Of a DNA stretch of 64,000 nt, positions 43,554 through 52,758 are shown in pieces (positions within the stretch are counted from its first letter, which is position 1; each line of letters starts with the position of its first letter). The DNA lies in contig NZ_JONT01000002.1 of assembly GCF_000711975.1 (NCBI RefSeq), positions 62,001-126,000 on the forward strand, written 5' to 3'. The DNA is from Desulfofalx alkaliphila DSM 12257. Lineage in GTDB: Bacteria > Bacillota > Desulfotomaculia > Desulfotomaculales > Desulfohalotomaculaceae. The translations under genes were made by a program, and so were the position numbers. The notes beneath the pieces were generated by a model. The model worked only from the letters and a program-made list of their open reading frames with translations. It was not told the DNA's origin and made no database searches.

Positions 43554-44930
43554 ATGAATTACGATGCTGTGGTAATAGGCGGCGGCCCAGGGGGTTATGT
43601 GGCTGCCATAAGAATAGCTCAATTGGGTGGCAAAGTGGCGGTTGTGGAAAAGAACAGCCTGGGGGGAACCTGCCTTAATAGGGGTTGTATCCCTACCAAA
43701 TCCTTAATCGCAGCTGTTGAAAAGCTTTGTGCGGTGGATAATGCTGCTGAATTTGGCATAGAAGTGGGCAAGCCGGTGGTGAACTTTGAAAAGGTACAGG
43801 CCAGGAAAGAAGATGTAGTCAATAAACTGGTCAAAGGAATAGAGTTTTTGTTCAAAAAACACAAAATCGAGTTTATTAAAGGCGAAGCCAAACTAAAGTC
43901 TAACACCGAGGTGGAAGTTAAATCCGGCGATGAAGTAATTGCACTTCAGGCTAGTAATATCATCATTGCCACCGGTTCCAGTCCGGCCCTAATTTCTTCC
44001 TTAGGCTACAACGGTACCACTGTGATTACCAGTGAAGAGGCACTTACCTTAACTGAGGTACCCAAAAGCCTGTTAATTATCGGTGCCGGCGTAATAGGTT
44101 GTGAGTTTGCCTATATATATGGTAACCTGGGAGCAGAGATTACCATGGTGGAAGCAGCCCCCAATATATTGCCCTTATTGGATAAGGATATTTCCCGCCG
44201 TTTGCAGATGAATTTTAAAAAGAAAAATATTGTTATCAAGACCAAAATGACCATTAAACAAGTTAAAGAAACAGCTGCCGGCATTGAAGCAATATTAGAG
44301 AACGGTGAAGTTATTACTGCAGAAAAGGCCTTAATTTCTATTGGTCGGCAATTGAACACTCAAAATTTAGGACTGGAAGAAGTGGGCGTGGCCCTGGGTG
44401 AAAAAGGTGAAATTTTGGTCAATGATAAAATGGAGACCAATGTAAAGGGAATCTATGCCATAGGGGACGTGGTTAATAAATACCAACTGGCCCATGTGGC
44501 ATCCAGTCAAGGGCTGGTGGCGGCAGAGAACATTATGGGTAAAGAAGCGCAAATGGAATATCATGCGGTACCCAGCTGTATTTTTACCAATCCGCAAATT
44601 GCCTCGGTGGGCATTACCGAGCAAGAGGCTAAAGATAAAAACATTCCGGTGCGTGTGGGTAAATTCAATTTTATGGCCAACGGTAAAGCCTTGAGCATGG
44701 GTGAAGCCGAAGGTATGGTAAAAGTAATTGCCTGCAAAGACACCGATGTGGTATTAGGGGTACACCTTATTGGGCCCAACGCTTCAGATTTAATAGCCGA
44801 GGCTGCTTTAGCCGTGCAAAAGGGTTTGACAGTTAAAGATATTACTAATACAATTCATGCCCACCCCACCTTGGCTGAGTCAGTTATGGAAGCGGCTGCA
44901 AATGTGCATGGCCTGGCTATTCACGGCTAG
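43554..44930 (+). CDS. lpd: Dihydrolipoyl dehydrogenase
   Basis: The 458-aa product has an FAD motif VVIGGGPGGYVAAIRIAQ, redox-active Cys pair C40/C45 (GGTCLNRGCIPTKSL), NAD motif LLIIGAGVIGCEFAYIYG, YAIGDVV, and the C-terminal His-Glu motif HAHPTLAESVMEAA. It reoxidises dihydrolipoyl groups on the H-protein with NAD+. It follows the fusion protein by 12 nt; AGCCTAGGGGGTTAAAACC precedes the ATG. The active-site residues are all present. Confidence 0.95.
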   Translation: MNYDAVVIGGGPGGYVAAIRIAQLGGKVAVVEKNSLGGTCLNRGCIPTKSLIAAVEKLCAVDNAAEFGIEVGKPVVNFEKVQARKEDVVNKLVKGIEFLFKKHKIEFIKGEAKLKSNTEVEVKSGDEVIALQASNIIIATGSSPALISSLGYNGTTVITSEEALTLTEVPKSLLIIGAGVIGCEFAYIYGNLGAEITMVEAAPNILPLLDKDISRRLQMNFKKKNIVIKTKMTIKQVKETAAGIEAILENGEVITAEKALISIGRQLNTQNLGLEEVGVALGEKGEILVNDKMETNVKGIYAIGDVVNKYQLAHVASSQGLVAAENIMGKEAQMEYHAVPSCIFTNPQIASVGITEQEAKDKNIPVRVGKFNFMANGKALSMGEAEGMVKVIACKDTDVVLGVHLIGPNASDLIAEAALAVQKGLTVKDITNTIHAHPTLAESVMEAAANVHGLAIHG

Positions 44931-44950
44931 AGAATGGGGAGTATTATATA

Positions 44951-45643
44951 ATGAAGCTACTGGTTTCGGTATTGGGTGAAACTGACTATTTGAAGGTCCT
45001 AAGTATTCAAGAAAGTTTATTGCGTTTAAGACAGGATAACAAGGTTCCGGACACCATGTTACTGCTGCAGCATCCTCCCACGATTACCTTGGGTAAGCGA
45101 GAAAACAGGGAAAATATTTTACTGACGGAGGAGCAGTTGCAGGAAAAGGGTTGTGTGGTTGTCAAAACAAACCGGGGTGGGGATGTAACCTATCATGGCC
45201 CCGGGCAGATAGTTGGTTACCCAATACTAAACCTAAAAAACCACGGCAGCAGTATTAAGGGTTACGTTAATAAAATTGAAGAGCTATTTATTAATTTGTT
45301 AAAGGAAGAGTACAAGCTCACTGCCCAAAGGGATGCTCTGCACCATGGGGTATGGATAGGTGATAAAAAAATCACTGCCATAGGCTGCGCTGTTAAGAAA
45401 TGGGTAACAATGCACGGTTTTGCTTTCAATGTCAATACAAATCTTGAACATTTTAAGTGGATTAACCCCTGCGGTATCACTGATAAGGGGGTTACTTCCC
45501 TGAAAGAAATATTTGGACAAGCCCAAGACCTGGATAGGGCCCATCAACTGGTGGTTGACTATTTTTGTGAATACCTGCACCTGCAGCCAAAGATGATCAG
45601 CCCACAGCAGTTATATCAAATTGTTGGGAGAGATGGCTCATGA
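44951..45643 (+). CDS. lipB: Octanoyl-[ACP]:protein N-octanoyltransferase
   Basis: The 230-aa product has LipB motifs: [72 protein letters not shown] and [16 protein letters not shown] (catalytic Cys in PCGI). It places octanoate on the lipoyl lysine of GcvH, the first step before LipA. It lies 20 nt after lpd and overlaps lipA by 4 nt. A dedicated copy inside the operon suggests that lipoylation of GcvH is its main task. Confidence 0.94.
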   Translation: MKLLVSVLGETDYLKVLSIQESLLRLRQDNKVPDTMLLLQHPPTITLGKRENRENILLTEEQLQEKGCVVVKTNRGGDVTYHGPGQIVGYPILNLKNHGSSIKGYVNKIEELFINLLKEEYKLTAQRDALHHGVWIGDKKITAIGCAVKKWVTMHGFAFNVNTNLEHFKWINPCGITDKGVTSLKEIFGQAQDLDRAHQLVVDYFCEYLHLQPKMISPQQLYQIVGRDGS

Positions 45644-46497
45644 CTAAACGCAAACCGGAGTGGCTAAAAATTCAATTAAAAGGTGCTGAAAGGCAACTGG
45701 GTGTAAAAAAAATGCTAAACAGGCTTTCTTTACACACAGTTTGCGAAGAGGCTAACTGCCCCAACAAAATAGAGTGTTTTGGGCGAAAAACGGCCACCTT
45801 TATGATTTTAGGCAGCATTTGTACTAGAAATTGTACCTTTTGCAATGTTACCAAAGGCCGGCCCAGGGATGTGGATCCCCTGGAACCGGCCCATGTGCTT
45901 GATGCAGTGAAAGAACTGGGTTTAAAACACGTGGTTATCACCTCTGTAACAAGGGATGATTTGCCTGACGGCGGGGCCGGGCATTTTGCTGCTGTAATTA
46001 ATGAACTACATAAGATTAAAGTGACAGTGGAAGTGCTGATTCCGGACTTTCAAGGGAAGGTAGAGGCCCTGCAATTGGTGGTGGATGCCAGGCCCCAAAT
46101 TATCAATCATAATGTGGAAACGGTGCCCCACCTCTACCCCAAGGTGCGACCCAAAGCTGATTATTTGCGCTCATTGAAATTATTAGAAAGGGTAAAAGAA
46201 ATGAACCCCCAGATTTTTACCAAATCGGGGATTATGTTGGGTTTAGGGGAAAAGACACAAGAGGTCATTGGGGTGATGAAAGATTTAAGGGGTGTAGGCT
46301 GCGATATCTTAACCATTGGACAGTATTTAGCTCCATCCAATAAACATCACCCGGTGGTGGAATATGTGCATCCGGAGGTGTTTGAGGAATACGGGGAAAC
46401 AGCCTCTGATTTTGGTTTTAAACATGTGGTTTCCGGTCCGCTGGTAAGAAGTTCTTATCACGCCGACGCAGTAAAGAACAAGCCATTTTTCGAATAA
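45640..46497 (+). CDS. lipA: Lipoyl synthase (radical SAM)
   Basis: The 285-aa product has both LipA clusters: auxiliary C35-C40-C46 ([12 protein letters not shown]) and radical SAM C61-C65-C68 (CTRNCTFC), followed by [24 protein letters not shown] and IMLGLGE. It inserts two sulfurs into the protein-bound octanoyl group. ATGA overlap with lipB indicates translational coupling. The stop codon lies in the loop of the operon terminator. Confidence 0.95.
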   Translation: MTKRKPEWLKIQLKGAERQLGVKKMLNRLSLHTVCEEANCPNKIECFGRKTATFMILGSICTRNCTFCNVTKGRPRDVDPLEPAHVLDAVKELGLKHVVITSVTRDDLPDGGAGHFAAVINELHKIKVTVEVLIPDFQGKVEALQLVVDARPQIINHNVETVPHLYPKVRPKADYLRSLKLLERVKEMNPQIFTKSGIMLGLGEKTQEVIGVMKDLRGVGCDILTIGQYLAPSNKHHPVVEYVHPEVFEEYGETASDFGFKHVVSGPLVRSSYHADAVKNKPFFE

Positions 46498-46531
46498 GAA
46501 AAATGGCTTGTTCTTTAATATGTTTTTTTAC
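46474..46531 (+). terminator. Strong terminator of the lipoyl operon
   Basis: An 18-bp perfect stem (46474-46491 and 46498-46515) encloses the 6-nt loop GAATAA that contains the lipA stop codon. A T-rich stretch follows, including TTTTTTT at 46523-46529. Confidence 0.85.
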
Positions 46532-46542
46532 CGGTCATTCTA

Positions 46543-46571
46543 TTGCAACATTATATTATAAAAGCTATTAT
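46543..46571 (+). promoter_or_regulatory. Sigma-A promoter for psd
   Basis: TTGCAA (46543-46548), 17-bp spacer, TATTAT (46566-46571). It lies directly after the lipoyl operon terminator and about 65 bp before the psd start. Confidence 0.6.
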
Positions 46572-46635
46572 ATGGTGGATGTATGAACACTCTGACAAGG
46601 GTTCCCCAAATCATTTATGTTAAGAGGAAGATTAA

Positions 46636-47541
46636 ATGGAAATCTACTATATTGACAGAAAAACTGGCGAAAAGAAAAAAGAAGTGGTGGCCGGTGGCAG
46701 AATTATCAACTGGGTTTACAACACAGCAAGCGGGAAAACTCTCCTGGAGACTATTATTAAAAGAAAGTTACTTACGTCATTAATAGGACATTTCTATAAC
46801 ACTTCCTATAGCAAGAAAAAAATTGCAAAATTTATCCGTGATTTTAATATTGATATGTCTGAGGCTGCCTTAGAGCTTCCGGAGCAGTACAAAGATTTTA
46901 ATGATTTCTTTACCCGTAAACTTAAAGAAGATGCCAGGCCAATAAGTAAAGATAAAAATCACCTGGTATCCCCGGCAGACGGCAGAATGCTGGCATATCA
47001 AAACATTGACATTCACCAGTTGATTCAAGTAAAAGGCCAATTTTATTCATTGGAAGAATTACTGCAGGACAGCCTCTTGGCCGGCCAATATCAAGGCGGT
47101 GTTTGTATTGTTGTGCGTTTAAACCCATCGGATTATCATCGTTTTCATTTCCCGGACAGCGGGATACCGGTGGCATCTAAAAGTATAAGGGGCAGCTACT
47201 ATTCAGTAAATCCGCTGGCCTTAAATAAGATACCCCAGGTGTACTGCCGGAATTACAGGGAAGTAACAATATTCAAAACAGATAATTTTGGGGAAATAAT
47301 CTATACGGAGGTGGGGGCCTCCTGTGTGGGTTCTATAGTGCAAACTTATAAACCGGGTAAACCTGTTGCCAAGGGCCAAGAAAAAGGGTATTTTAAGTTT
47401 GGTGGCTCCACTGTAATATTATTTGTCAAGCAGGGTGCCTTGCAAATAGATGACGATATCTTAAAAAACACGAAAAATGGCCTGGAAACCAAGGTCTTGA
47501 TGGGGGAGAGGATAGGTATTACCACAGGGGCATATCTATGA
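46636..47541 (+). CDS. psd: Phosphatidylserine decarboxylase
   Basis: The 301-aa product has DFNDFFTRKLKEDARPI, VSPADGRML, VVRLNPSDYHRFHFPDSG and the autocatalytic FGGSTVILF near residue 258, where backbone cleavage before Ser yields the pyruvoyl group. It makes phosphatidylethanolamine from phosphatidylserine. It is monocistronic; no phosphatidylserine synthase is adjacent. ATG 46636 follows TAAGAGGAAGATTAA. Confidence 0.93.
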   Translation: MEIYYIDRKTGEKKKEVVAGGRIINWVYNTASGKTLLETIIKRKLLTSLIGHFYNTSYSKKKIAKFIRDFNIDMSEAALELPEQYKDFNDFFTRKLKEDARPISKDKNHLVSPADGRMLAYQNIDIHQLIQVKGQFYSLEELLQDSLLAGQYQGGVCIVVRLNPSDYHRFHFPDSGIPVASKSIRGSYYSVNPLALNKIPQVYCRNYREVTIFKTDNFGEIIYTEVGASCVGSIVQTYKPGKPVAKGQEKGYFKFGGSTVILFVKQGALQIDDDILKNTKNGLETKVLMGERIGITTGAYL

Positions 47542-47550
47542 AGTTAACTT

Positions 47551-47586
47551 TGGGCTCGCCATTGCAGATGGCCCCCTTTTTTTCAT
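47551..47586 (+). terminator. Terminator of psd
   Basis: GGGctcGCCAT-TGCAG-ATGGCcCCC imperfect stem followed by TTTTTTT. Confidence 0.8.
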
Positions 47587-47701
47587 ATTTTAGTGATTTC
47601 TTACTGGGCTAATACTTTAATAGGTGTTGTGGCACTATCGGTTATTGTAATGAATAAGCTGTAGGGATATTGAAATAAGTAATTTGTTGGGGTGAGGAAA
47701 A

Positions 47702-48739
47702 GTGAATAAATATCACAGGTATTCCGGCGTAATCCACGTTCACTCTAGATATTCCGACGGCTTATCCGATGTGCCTACCATTATTAAAGCAGCCCGGCAG
47801 GCAAATTGTGATTATTTGATTGTTTCCGACCATGATACTCTAAGACCGTTTTCTTGCCAAGGCTGGTATGACAAAACAATTTTGCTGGTTGGCGAAGAAA
47901 TCACCGTAAAAGACAATGGGGGTCATTACCTGGCTTTGGGAATAAATACTGTAGTACCCCCCGGTGGTGATGCCCAGCAAACAATTGATGAAGTTGCAGA
48001 CCAGGGAGGCATTGGGATTATCGCCCATCCTTTTAGTGAGAAAAGGGAGGATCGGTTTAAGCTAACGCCGGTTGAATGGCAGAATTGGGATGTTGTCGGG
48101 TTTAACGGCATGGAAATATGGAATTACAGCCACGATTGGATTGATAATTTTCGTTTTCCCATCAGTTTAATCCGTCCGGAAGTGTATATAGAAGGACCGC
48201 CGGCAGAGGTCTTTAAGAAGTGGGATAAGCTCTTGCAAAAAAGAAGGGTAGTGGGTATTGGCAGTGTAGATGCCCACGGTTATTTTTATTCTTACAGGCG
48301 GATGTTTAAAGCCTTGCGCACCCATTTGTTTTTAGAAGCGCCCCTATCATTTAAAAGTGCTTATTTTGAAAGGGATAAGTACTTAATATACCGGGCAATA
48401 AAAAGGGGCAACTGTTATTTTAGCTATGACCACCTTGCGCCTTCCGACGGCTTTATTTACTGGGCCCATAACGGCATCAGGCCTGTAATTATGGGCGATG
48501 TGATAAAGGGTGATAGGGGAGTAACCTTAAGGGTATCCATACCGGAGCGGGCTTTAGTGCGTATTATAAATAGGGGCCGGGTGGTGGCCAGCGCCGATAA
48601 TACTCAAACTCTAAAGAAAAAAGTATATAAGACCGGAGCATACAGGGTGGAGGTGCTGTTAAACACCTATAAAGGGGTAAGAAAGGCTTACAGACCGTGG
48701 ATTTATAGCAACCCCATATATGTAAAAGCCTCTGCCTAG
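47702..48739 (+). CDS. PHP-domain metal-dependent phosphoesterase
   Basis: The 345-aa product has PHP metal motifs: VIHVHSRYSDG, LIVSDHDTL, GEEIT, IIAHPFS and GSVDAHG. PHP proteins hydrolyse phosphoesters using two or three metals. After residue 250 there is a beta-rich C-terminal domain (VIKGDRGVTLRVSIPERALVRIIN ... GAYRVEVLLNT) resembling those of uncharacterised secreted-type PHP proteins, though this one lacks a signal peptide. The start GTG 47702 follows GGGGTGAGGAAAA. The substrate is unknown. Confidence 0.82.
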   Translation: MNKYHRYSGVIHVHSRYSDGLSDVPTIIKAARQANCDYLIVSDHDTLRPFSCQGWYDKTILLVGEEITVKDNGGHYLALGINTVVPPGGDAQQTIDEVADQGGIGIIAHPFSEKREDRFKLTPVEWQNWDVVGFNGMEIWNYSHDWIDNFRFPISLIRPEVYIEGPPAEVFKKWDKLLQKRRVVGIGSVDAHGYFYSYRRMFKALRTHLFLEAPLSFKSAYFERDKYLIYRAIKRGNCYFSYDHLAPSDGFIYWAHNGIRPVIMGDVIKGDRGVTLRVSIPERALVRIINRGRVVASADNTQTLKKKVYKTGAYRVEVLLNTYKGVRKAYRPWIYSNPIYVKASA

Positions 48740-48773
48740 GAGGTTTTTACCACAAATTAAAAAATATTTAATA

Positions 48774-48792
48774 GGGCGTGATTGTCACGCCC
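48774..48792 (-). terminator. Terminator for the radical SAM gene
   Basis: GGGCGTG-ATTGT-CACGCCC stem; on the minus strand a TATTAAATATTTTTT tract follows. It overlaps the stop codon of the gene. Confidence 0.8.
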
Positions 48793-49639
48793 TTAAACTA
48801 TCTATCACCTCTTGTATTTCATCTAACAATAAATTTTTATCTTTTGGTAATACCGCCCTTGTGGGAAGGTAGTTCCAAGGGTGCATGCTGGTAAATAAGG
48901 TGGGTGTGGATAAATTTACATGCTCAATCATTAACTTTAACTCTTCCAATATTTCCATTGGGGTTAATGGATGAAATTTACCTGAATCGGCTTCGTCTTT
49001 TATAGGTGTACCCTCTTCTAAGGCCAGGGTAAGTACGGAAAAAACAGATGGTTCAATGGCGTTGATTAACTGGGCAGTATTAATTGCATGCCCTCTTGTT
49101 TTTTCTTTTCCACCGACGCCGAGAATCAACATTGTAGCCAACTTGATATCGGCAGCCAACACCTTTTGTGCAGCTGACAGCATTTGGTCTCTGGTTACGC
49201 CTTTATTGATGGCAGCTAACACCTCGGGATCACCGCTTTCAACCCCCAGGTAAACCATTTTTAATCCGGCCTTCCTTAAAACATTGAGCTCGTCAGCACT
49301 TTTCCTCAAAATATCCTTTGGCCCACCATAACAAGATACCCTGGTTAACTTGGGAAAGGTGGCGTACAGCATATTTAAAACAGTTAACAGTTTATCGGTC
49401 GGTAATACCAAGGCACTGCCGTCTGCTAGAAACACCCGGCGCAAATCAGGCAGCTGCCGCTGGGCAGCTTTAATTTGTTTTTCAATTTCTGCCATGCTGC
49501 GCACACGAAATTTAACCTTCTGATACATGCTGCAAAAGGTGCAGGCATTATGGGAACAACCAATGGTAACCCGTAAAATAAAACTGTTGGCTTCGTTTGG
49601 CGGTCTAAAAACAGTTCCTTCAGCGTTGTCAAAATGCAT
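48785..49639 (-). CDS. Radical SAM protein with a CX4CX2C cluster motif
   Basis: The 284-aa product has FILRVTIGCSHNACTFCSMY, where the cluster motif is C-x4-C-x2-C instead of the classic C-x3-C-x2-C, plus VYLGVESGDPEVL (GES motif) and a TIM-barrel pattern like the Elp3/MiaB/HemN group. Such proteins occur widely in anaerobes as uncharacterised radical SAM proteins, sometimes near cobalamin or thiol metabolism. The substrate is unknown. It is monocistronic and convergent with the PHP gene. Confidence 0.85.
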   Translation of the reverse strand: MHFDNAEGTVFRPPNEANSFILRVTIGCSHNACTFCSMYQKVKFRVRSMAEIEKQIKAAQRQLPDLRRVFLADGSALVLPTDKLLTVLNMLYATFPKLTRVSCYGGPKDILRKSADELNVLRKAGLKMVYLGVESGDPEVLAAINKGVTRDQMLSAAQKVLAADIKLATMLILGVGGKEKTRGHAINTAQLINAIEPSVFSVLTLALEEGTPIKDEADSGKFHPLTPMEILEELKLMIEHVNLSTPTLFTSMHPWNYLPTRAVLPKDKNLLLDEIQEVIDSLRA

Positions 49640-49823
49640 TTTATAAACCTCTCTTCAGTGGTATTAATAATAATTATACCCTAAATTTGTCGATTAACGG
49701 TGTATTCAATCAGCCAAGGCATTAAATTCTGAAATTTTTGCAATTTTTTAAAGGGTTTTGGAAACAAAATGCAGAAATATGTAAATATTCTAAACTTGTC
49801 TTTCCTAAGGGGAGTTTTGGGGA

Positions 49824-52277
49824 ATGTTAAGGCTACCACAATTTAAGGCGATACGCTGGAGATTTATTTTTTATATTACTTTAGTGGTTTTTCTGGGTCA
49901 AGTGGTTACATTTATTTGGACTGCCAACAAAATTAAAGAAGATGCAAATTTGTCAGCCCTGGAAAACATAAAAAATCAAATGGCCCTTGCAGAAGCCCTG
50001 TTAGACAGTATTCACCCCGGTGAGTGGCAGATTCGGCATGATATGTTATATAAAGGTGATACCTTGATGAATGGAAATTATCAGGTTATTGATTTAGTTG
50101 GTAGATTAACAGGAAATACAATGACTATATTCCGAAAAGACATACGAGTAGCTACCAATCTAGTAAGGGAAGGTGAACGTGCCATTGGAACAACCATATC
50201 CCCGGAGGTGGCTCAAGTTGTCTTAGAAGAAGGCAATAGTTATTTTGGCGAAGCTGATGTGGTGGGCGTTAAATACCAAACGGTTTATAAACCGATCAAA
50301 AATGCTAAGGGTGAGGTTATTGGCATTTTGTATATGGGCGCCAATAAACAATTTATTGATAACATGATTATGAATGCCTACTGGACAACTATGTTTACCT
50401 TTAGCTTAGCCTTACTGGGAATGATATTAGTTATCTGGCTGTTAACCAATAAATTAACCAGACCCATTGAAGAACTGGTGGAAGCTGCCAACAGTATCGC
50501 CAGGGGTGATATGAAAAATAAAATTAGGGTTACTTCTAGCGATGAGATTGGTAAATTGGCCTGTTCATTTGACAAAATGCGCGTAAAACTACAGAAGCAG
50601 TATGACAAACTGCAAAAAACAAATGAAATGCTGCAGGAATCAGAACGCAGATTTAGAGATATGTTGGAAAATGTCCAGCTTATTGCTGTGATATTAGATA
50701 AAAATAATAACATTACCTTTTGCAATGATTATTTACTAAGAATAACGGGTTGGAAACAAGAGGAAGTGATAGGGCAGAACTGGACAGATCTCTTTATGCC
50801 AGAGGAACACAAAAACGGTTCCGGGGAGGGAGTGCAGGCAAACCAGGTAACTTACAAACCGCAAGTAATAAAAGAAATAATAACTAAAAGCGGTCAGCGA
50901 TTATTAATTCAATGGCACATAACTGTGATAAAGGATTTAAACGGCAATATTATGGGCTCAGCCCGCATCGGTGAAGATGTTACCGAAAGGAGAAAGTATG
51001 AAGAAAAGATAGAGTATTTGGCAACCCACGATTCTTTAACTAACATACCAAATCGCTATTACCTGGAGGAAGAGCTAAAAAATGTGATTTCAAGAGCCAA
51101 GCCTGATAATATGGGAGCACTCTTATTTATTGATGTGGATAACTTTAAACTTATAAATGATACCCTGGGACATGATGCCGGTGATACGGTGTTAGTTGCC
51201 TTGGTAAATAGTTTAAAGATCCATCTACAGGACGGTGACTTCATTGCCAGATTGGGCGGTGATGAATTTGCTGTATTGCTAAAAAGAGCAAGCCATGAGG
51301 AAGCAACCCGTTTGGCTGAACAGATGCGGCTGGCCATTGATGAAAGTGGACTGTGCACAACAGCCTATCACAGCTGTTTTAATGTTAGTATCAGCATTGG
51401 GATAGTGATGATAGATGGCCGTTTAGATTCCCAAAAAGTACTTTCTTATGCAGATTCAGCCTTGCATAGGGCCAAAGAAGAAGGGAAAAACAGGATTATA
51501 CTTATTGATAATAAAGAAGACCCCATATCAATATTTGCTGAAACCAATGAAATAATTAATATGATTAAAATTGCCCTAAGGGACAATAAATTTCAATTAT
51601 ATTTTCAACCGGTGGTTAGGGCCAAAGACAACAAGGTTATTTATTACGAAGTTCTTATTCGAATGCGCAACGGGGACGGCAATTTAATCCCTCCCTCAAA
51701 ATTTATACCCATTGCTGAGCATTTTAACCTCATGCCCCAGATTGACCGCTGGGTGGTGGACTATGGCCTACGCGTTCTACAGGAATATCCCAATATAAAG
51801 CTGTTTTTTAATCTGTCCGGAGTTAGCATGGGGGACGAAGATTTGCTTGACCATATAGAGGCAGCCATAATTAACAGTGGTACAGATGCCAGCAGAATTG
51901 GTTTTGAGATTACCGAAACTGCAGCAGTTAAAAACTTAATCATGGCAGAAAAATGGATTAACAAATTAAAGAGTTTAGGTTGTCAATTTGCATTGGATGA
52001 TTTTGGCATTGGTTTTTCTTCATTATCTTATTTGAGTATGTTATCGGTGGATTACTTAAAAATTGATGGTTCATTTGTGAGAAAAATTACCAAGGAGGCC
52101 AGTGCTGCCACTTTAATACAGGCTATCAATACGGCTGCTCACGCCATGAACAAAAAGACAATAGCAGAGTGTGTAGAAAACAAGAAAGAGTTAGATAAAC
52201 TGAAAGGGATGGGAGTGGATTATATGCAGGGGTTTTATTATGACAAACCCAGCCCTATCCCCTTAGAAGTTAGATAA
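49824..52277 (+). CDS. Membrane sensor with HAMP, PAS, GGDEF and EAL domains
   Basis: This 817-aa protein has an N-terminal membrane helix (15-33), an extracytoplasmic Cache-like domain (about 34-185), a second membrane helix (about 188-208), HAMP (about 210-262), PAS (about 275-390), GGDEF (478-482, RLGGDEF) and EAL-type domain with EVL at 609-611. The GGDEF site is intact but the inhibitory RxxD before it is not evident. In the EAL domain the catalytic acidic residues are kept (FFNLSG, EITETA, LDDFGIGFSS, DYLKIDG, ECVENKKE). It can make and degrade c-di-GMP in response to an external ligand. A c-di-GMP riboswitch lies 38 kb away. Confidence 0.92.
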   Translation: MLRLPQFKAIRWRFIFYITLVVFLGQVVTFIWTANKIKEDANLSALENIKNQMALAEALLDSIHPGEWQIRHDMLYKGDTLMNGNYQVIDLVGRLTGNTMTIFRKDIRVATNLVREGERAIGTTISPEVAQVVLEEGNSYFGEADVVGVKYQTVYKPIKNAKGEVIGILYMGANKQFIDNMIMNAYWTTMFTFSLALLGMILVIWLLTNKLTRPIEELVEAANSIARGDMKNKIRVTSSDEIGKLACSFDKMRVKLQKQYDKLQKTNEMLQESERRFRDMLENVQLIAVILDKNNNITFCNDYLLRITGWKQEEVIGQNWTDLFMPEEHKNGSGEGVQANQVTYKPQVIKEIITKSGQRLLIQWHITVIKDLNGNIMGSARIGEDVTERRKYEEKIEYLATHDSLTNIPNRYYLEEELKNVISRAKPDNMGALLFIDVDNFKLINDTLGHDAGDTVLVALVNSLKIHLQDGDFIARLGGDEFAVLLKRASHEEATRLAEQMRLAIDESGLCTTAYHSCFNVSISIGIVMIDGRLDSQKVLSYADSALHRAKEEGKNRIILIDNKEDPISIFAETNEIINMIKIALRDNKFQLYFQPVVRAKDNKVIYYEVLIRMRNGDGNLIPPSKFIPIAEHFNLMPQIDRWVVDYGLRVLQEYPNIKLFFNLSGVSMGDEDLLDHIEAAIINSGTDASRIGFEITETAAVKNLIMAEKWINKLKSLGCQFALDDFGIGFSSLSYLSMLSVDYLKIDGSFVRKITKEASAATLIQAINTAAHAMNKKTIAECVENKKELDKLKGMGVDYMQGFYYDKPSPIPLEVR

Positions 52278-52285
52278 CTAATTTA

Positions 52286-52309
52286 GGCCCCGGTTTGGGG
52301 TCTTTTTTT
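52286..52309 (+). terminator. Terminator after the GGDEF-EAL gene
   Basis: GGCCCC / TGGGGTC stem-loop followed by TTTTTTT. Confidence 0.85.
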
Positions 52310-52374
52310 GTATTTGTCATCATGTGCTGATATTAGGTAAGATTAGAAATCGGTGCAAGGAGTGAAAGGACCTT

Positions 52375-52758
52375 ATGCATATCTTTTGGTGGCAGATTTT
52401 AAGTGATGACGAAATTTTATCTAGGATAGAGAGCATTATTGATGAGAGAGACGAGATAGAAAATTTACTGGCCCAACCAAAGGTTAGCACAGATCCGGAA
52501 AAAGTGCCGGAGTTAGCCAAAAGAATGCACTGGCTTGATGATATATGCCTTGTGGCGGAAGAACTAAAGGAATATCTGTCTGATTTAAAGGAGTTAGAAG
52601 GAATAGTGGTACATGAAGGGGTTGAAGACCTGAAAAATGAATTCTATCCCCTTTACGAAGAATATAAAGAGATTTATAAGGAAAAGGCGGCACGGCTTTA
52701 TCAATTATTAATGGGAAAAGGTATTTGGATGAAGAGTATGAGGATGAAACAGATATAG
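52375..52758 (+). CDS. Hypothetical protein resembling a release-factor PCRF-type helical domain (upstream half of a frameshift pair)
   Basis: The 127-aa reading frame begins ATG 52375 after AGGAGTGAAAGGACCTT. Residues about 10-110 are helical, with a stretch (DERDEIENLLAQPKVS-TDPEKVPELAKRM) resembling the N-terminal coiled-coil PCRF domain of peptide release factors. It has no GGQ domain. Near its end it contains the slippery heptamer GGGAAAA; a -1 shift gives a 216-aa product joining it to the downstream winged-helix domain. The unshifted end (GIWMKSMRMKQI) looks like out-of-frame sequence. So this and the next gene are probably one gene. Confidence 0.65.
   Translation: MHIFWWQILSDDEILSRIESIIDERDEIENLLAQPKVSTDPEKVPELAKRMHWLDDICLVAEELKEYLSDLKELEGIVVHEGVEDLKNEFYPLYEEYKEIYKEKAARLYQLLMGKGIWMKSMRMKQI
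52713..52719 (+). promoter_or_regulatory. Candidate -1 ribosomal frameshift site (GGGAAAA)
   Basis: The heptamer G-GGA-AAA is aligned with the zero frame exactly as X-XXY-YYZ (codon 114 GGA, codon 115 AAA). A -1 slip gives MGKRYLDEEYED, continuing the next open frame without a stop. The alternative is a one-base deletion in the A run. Confidence 0.5.
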
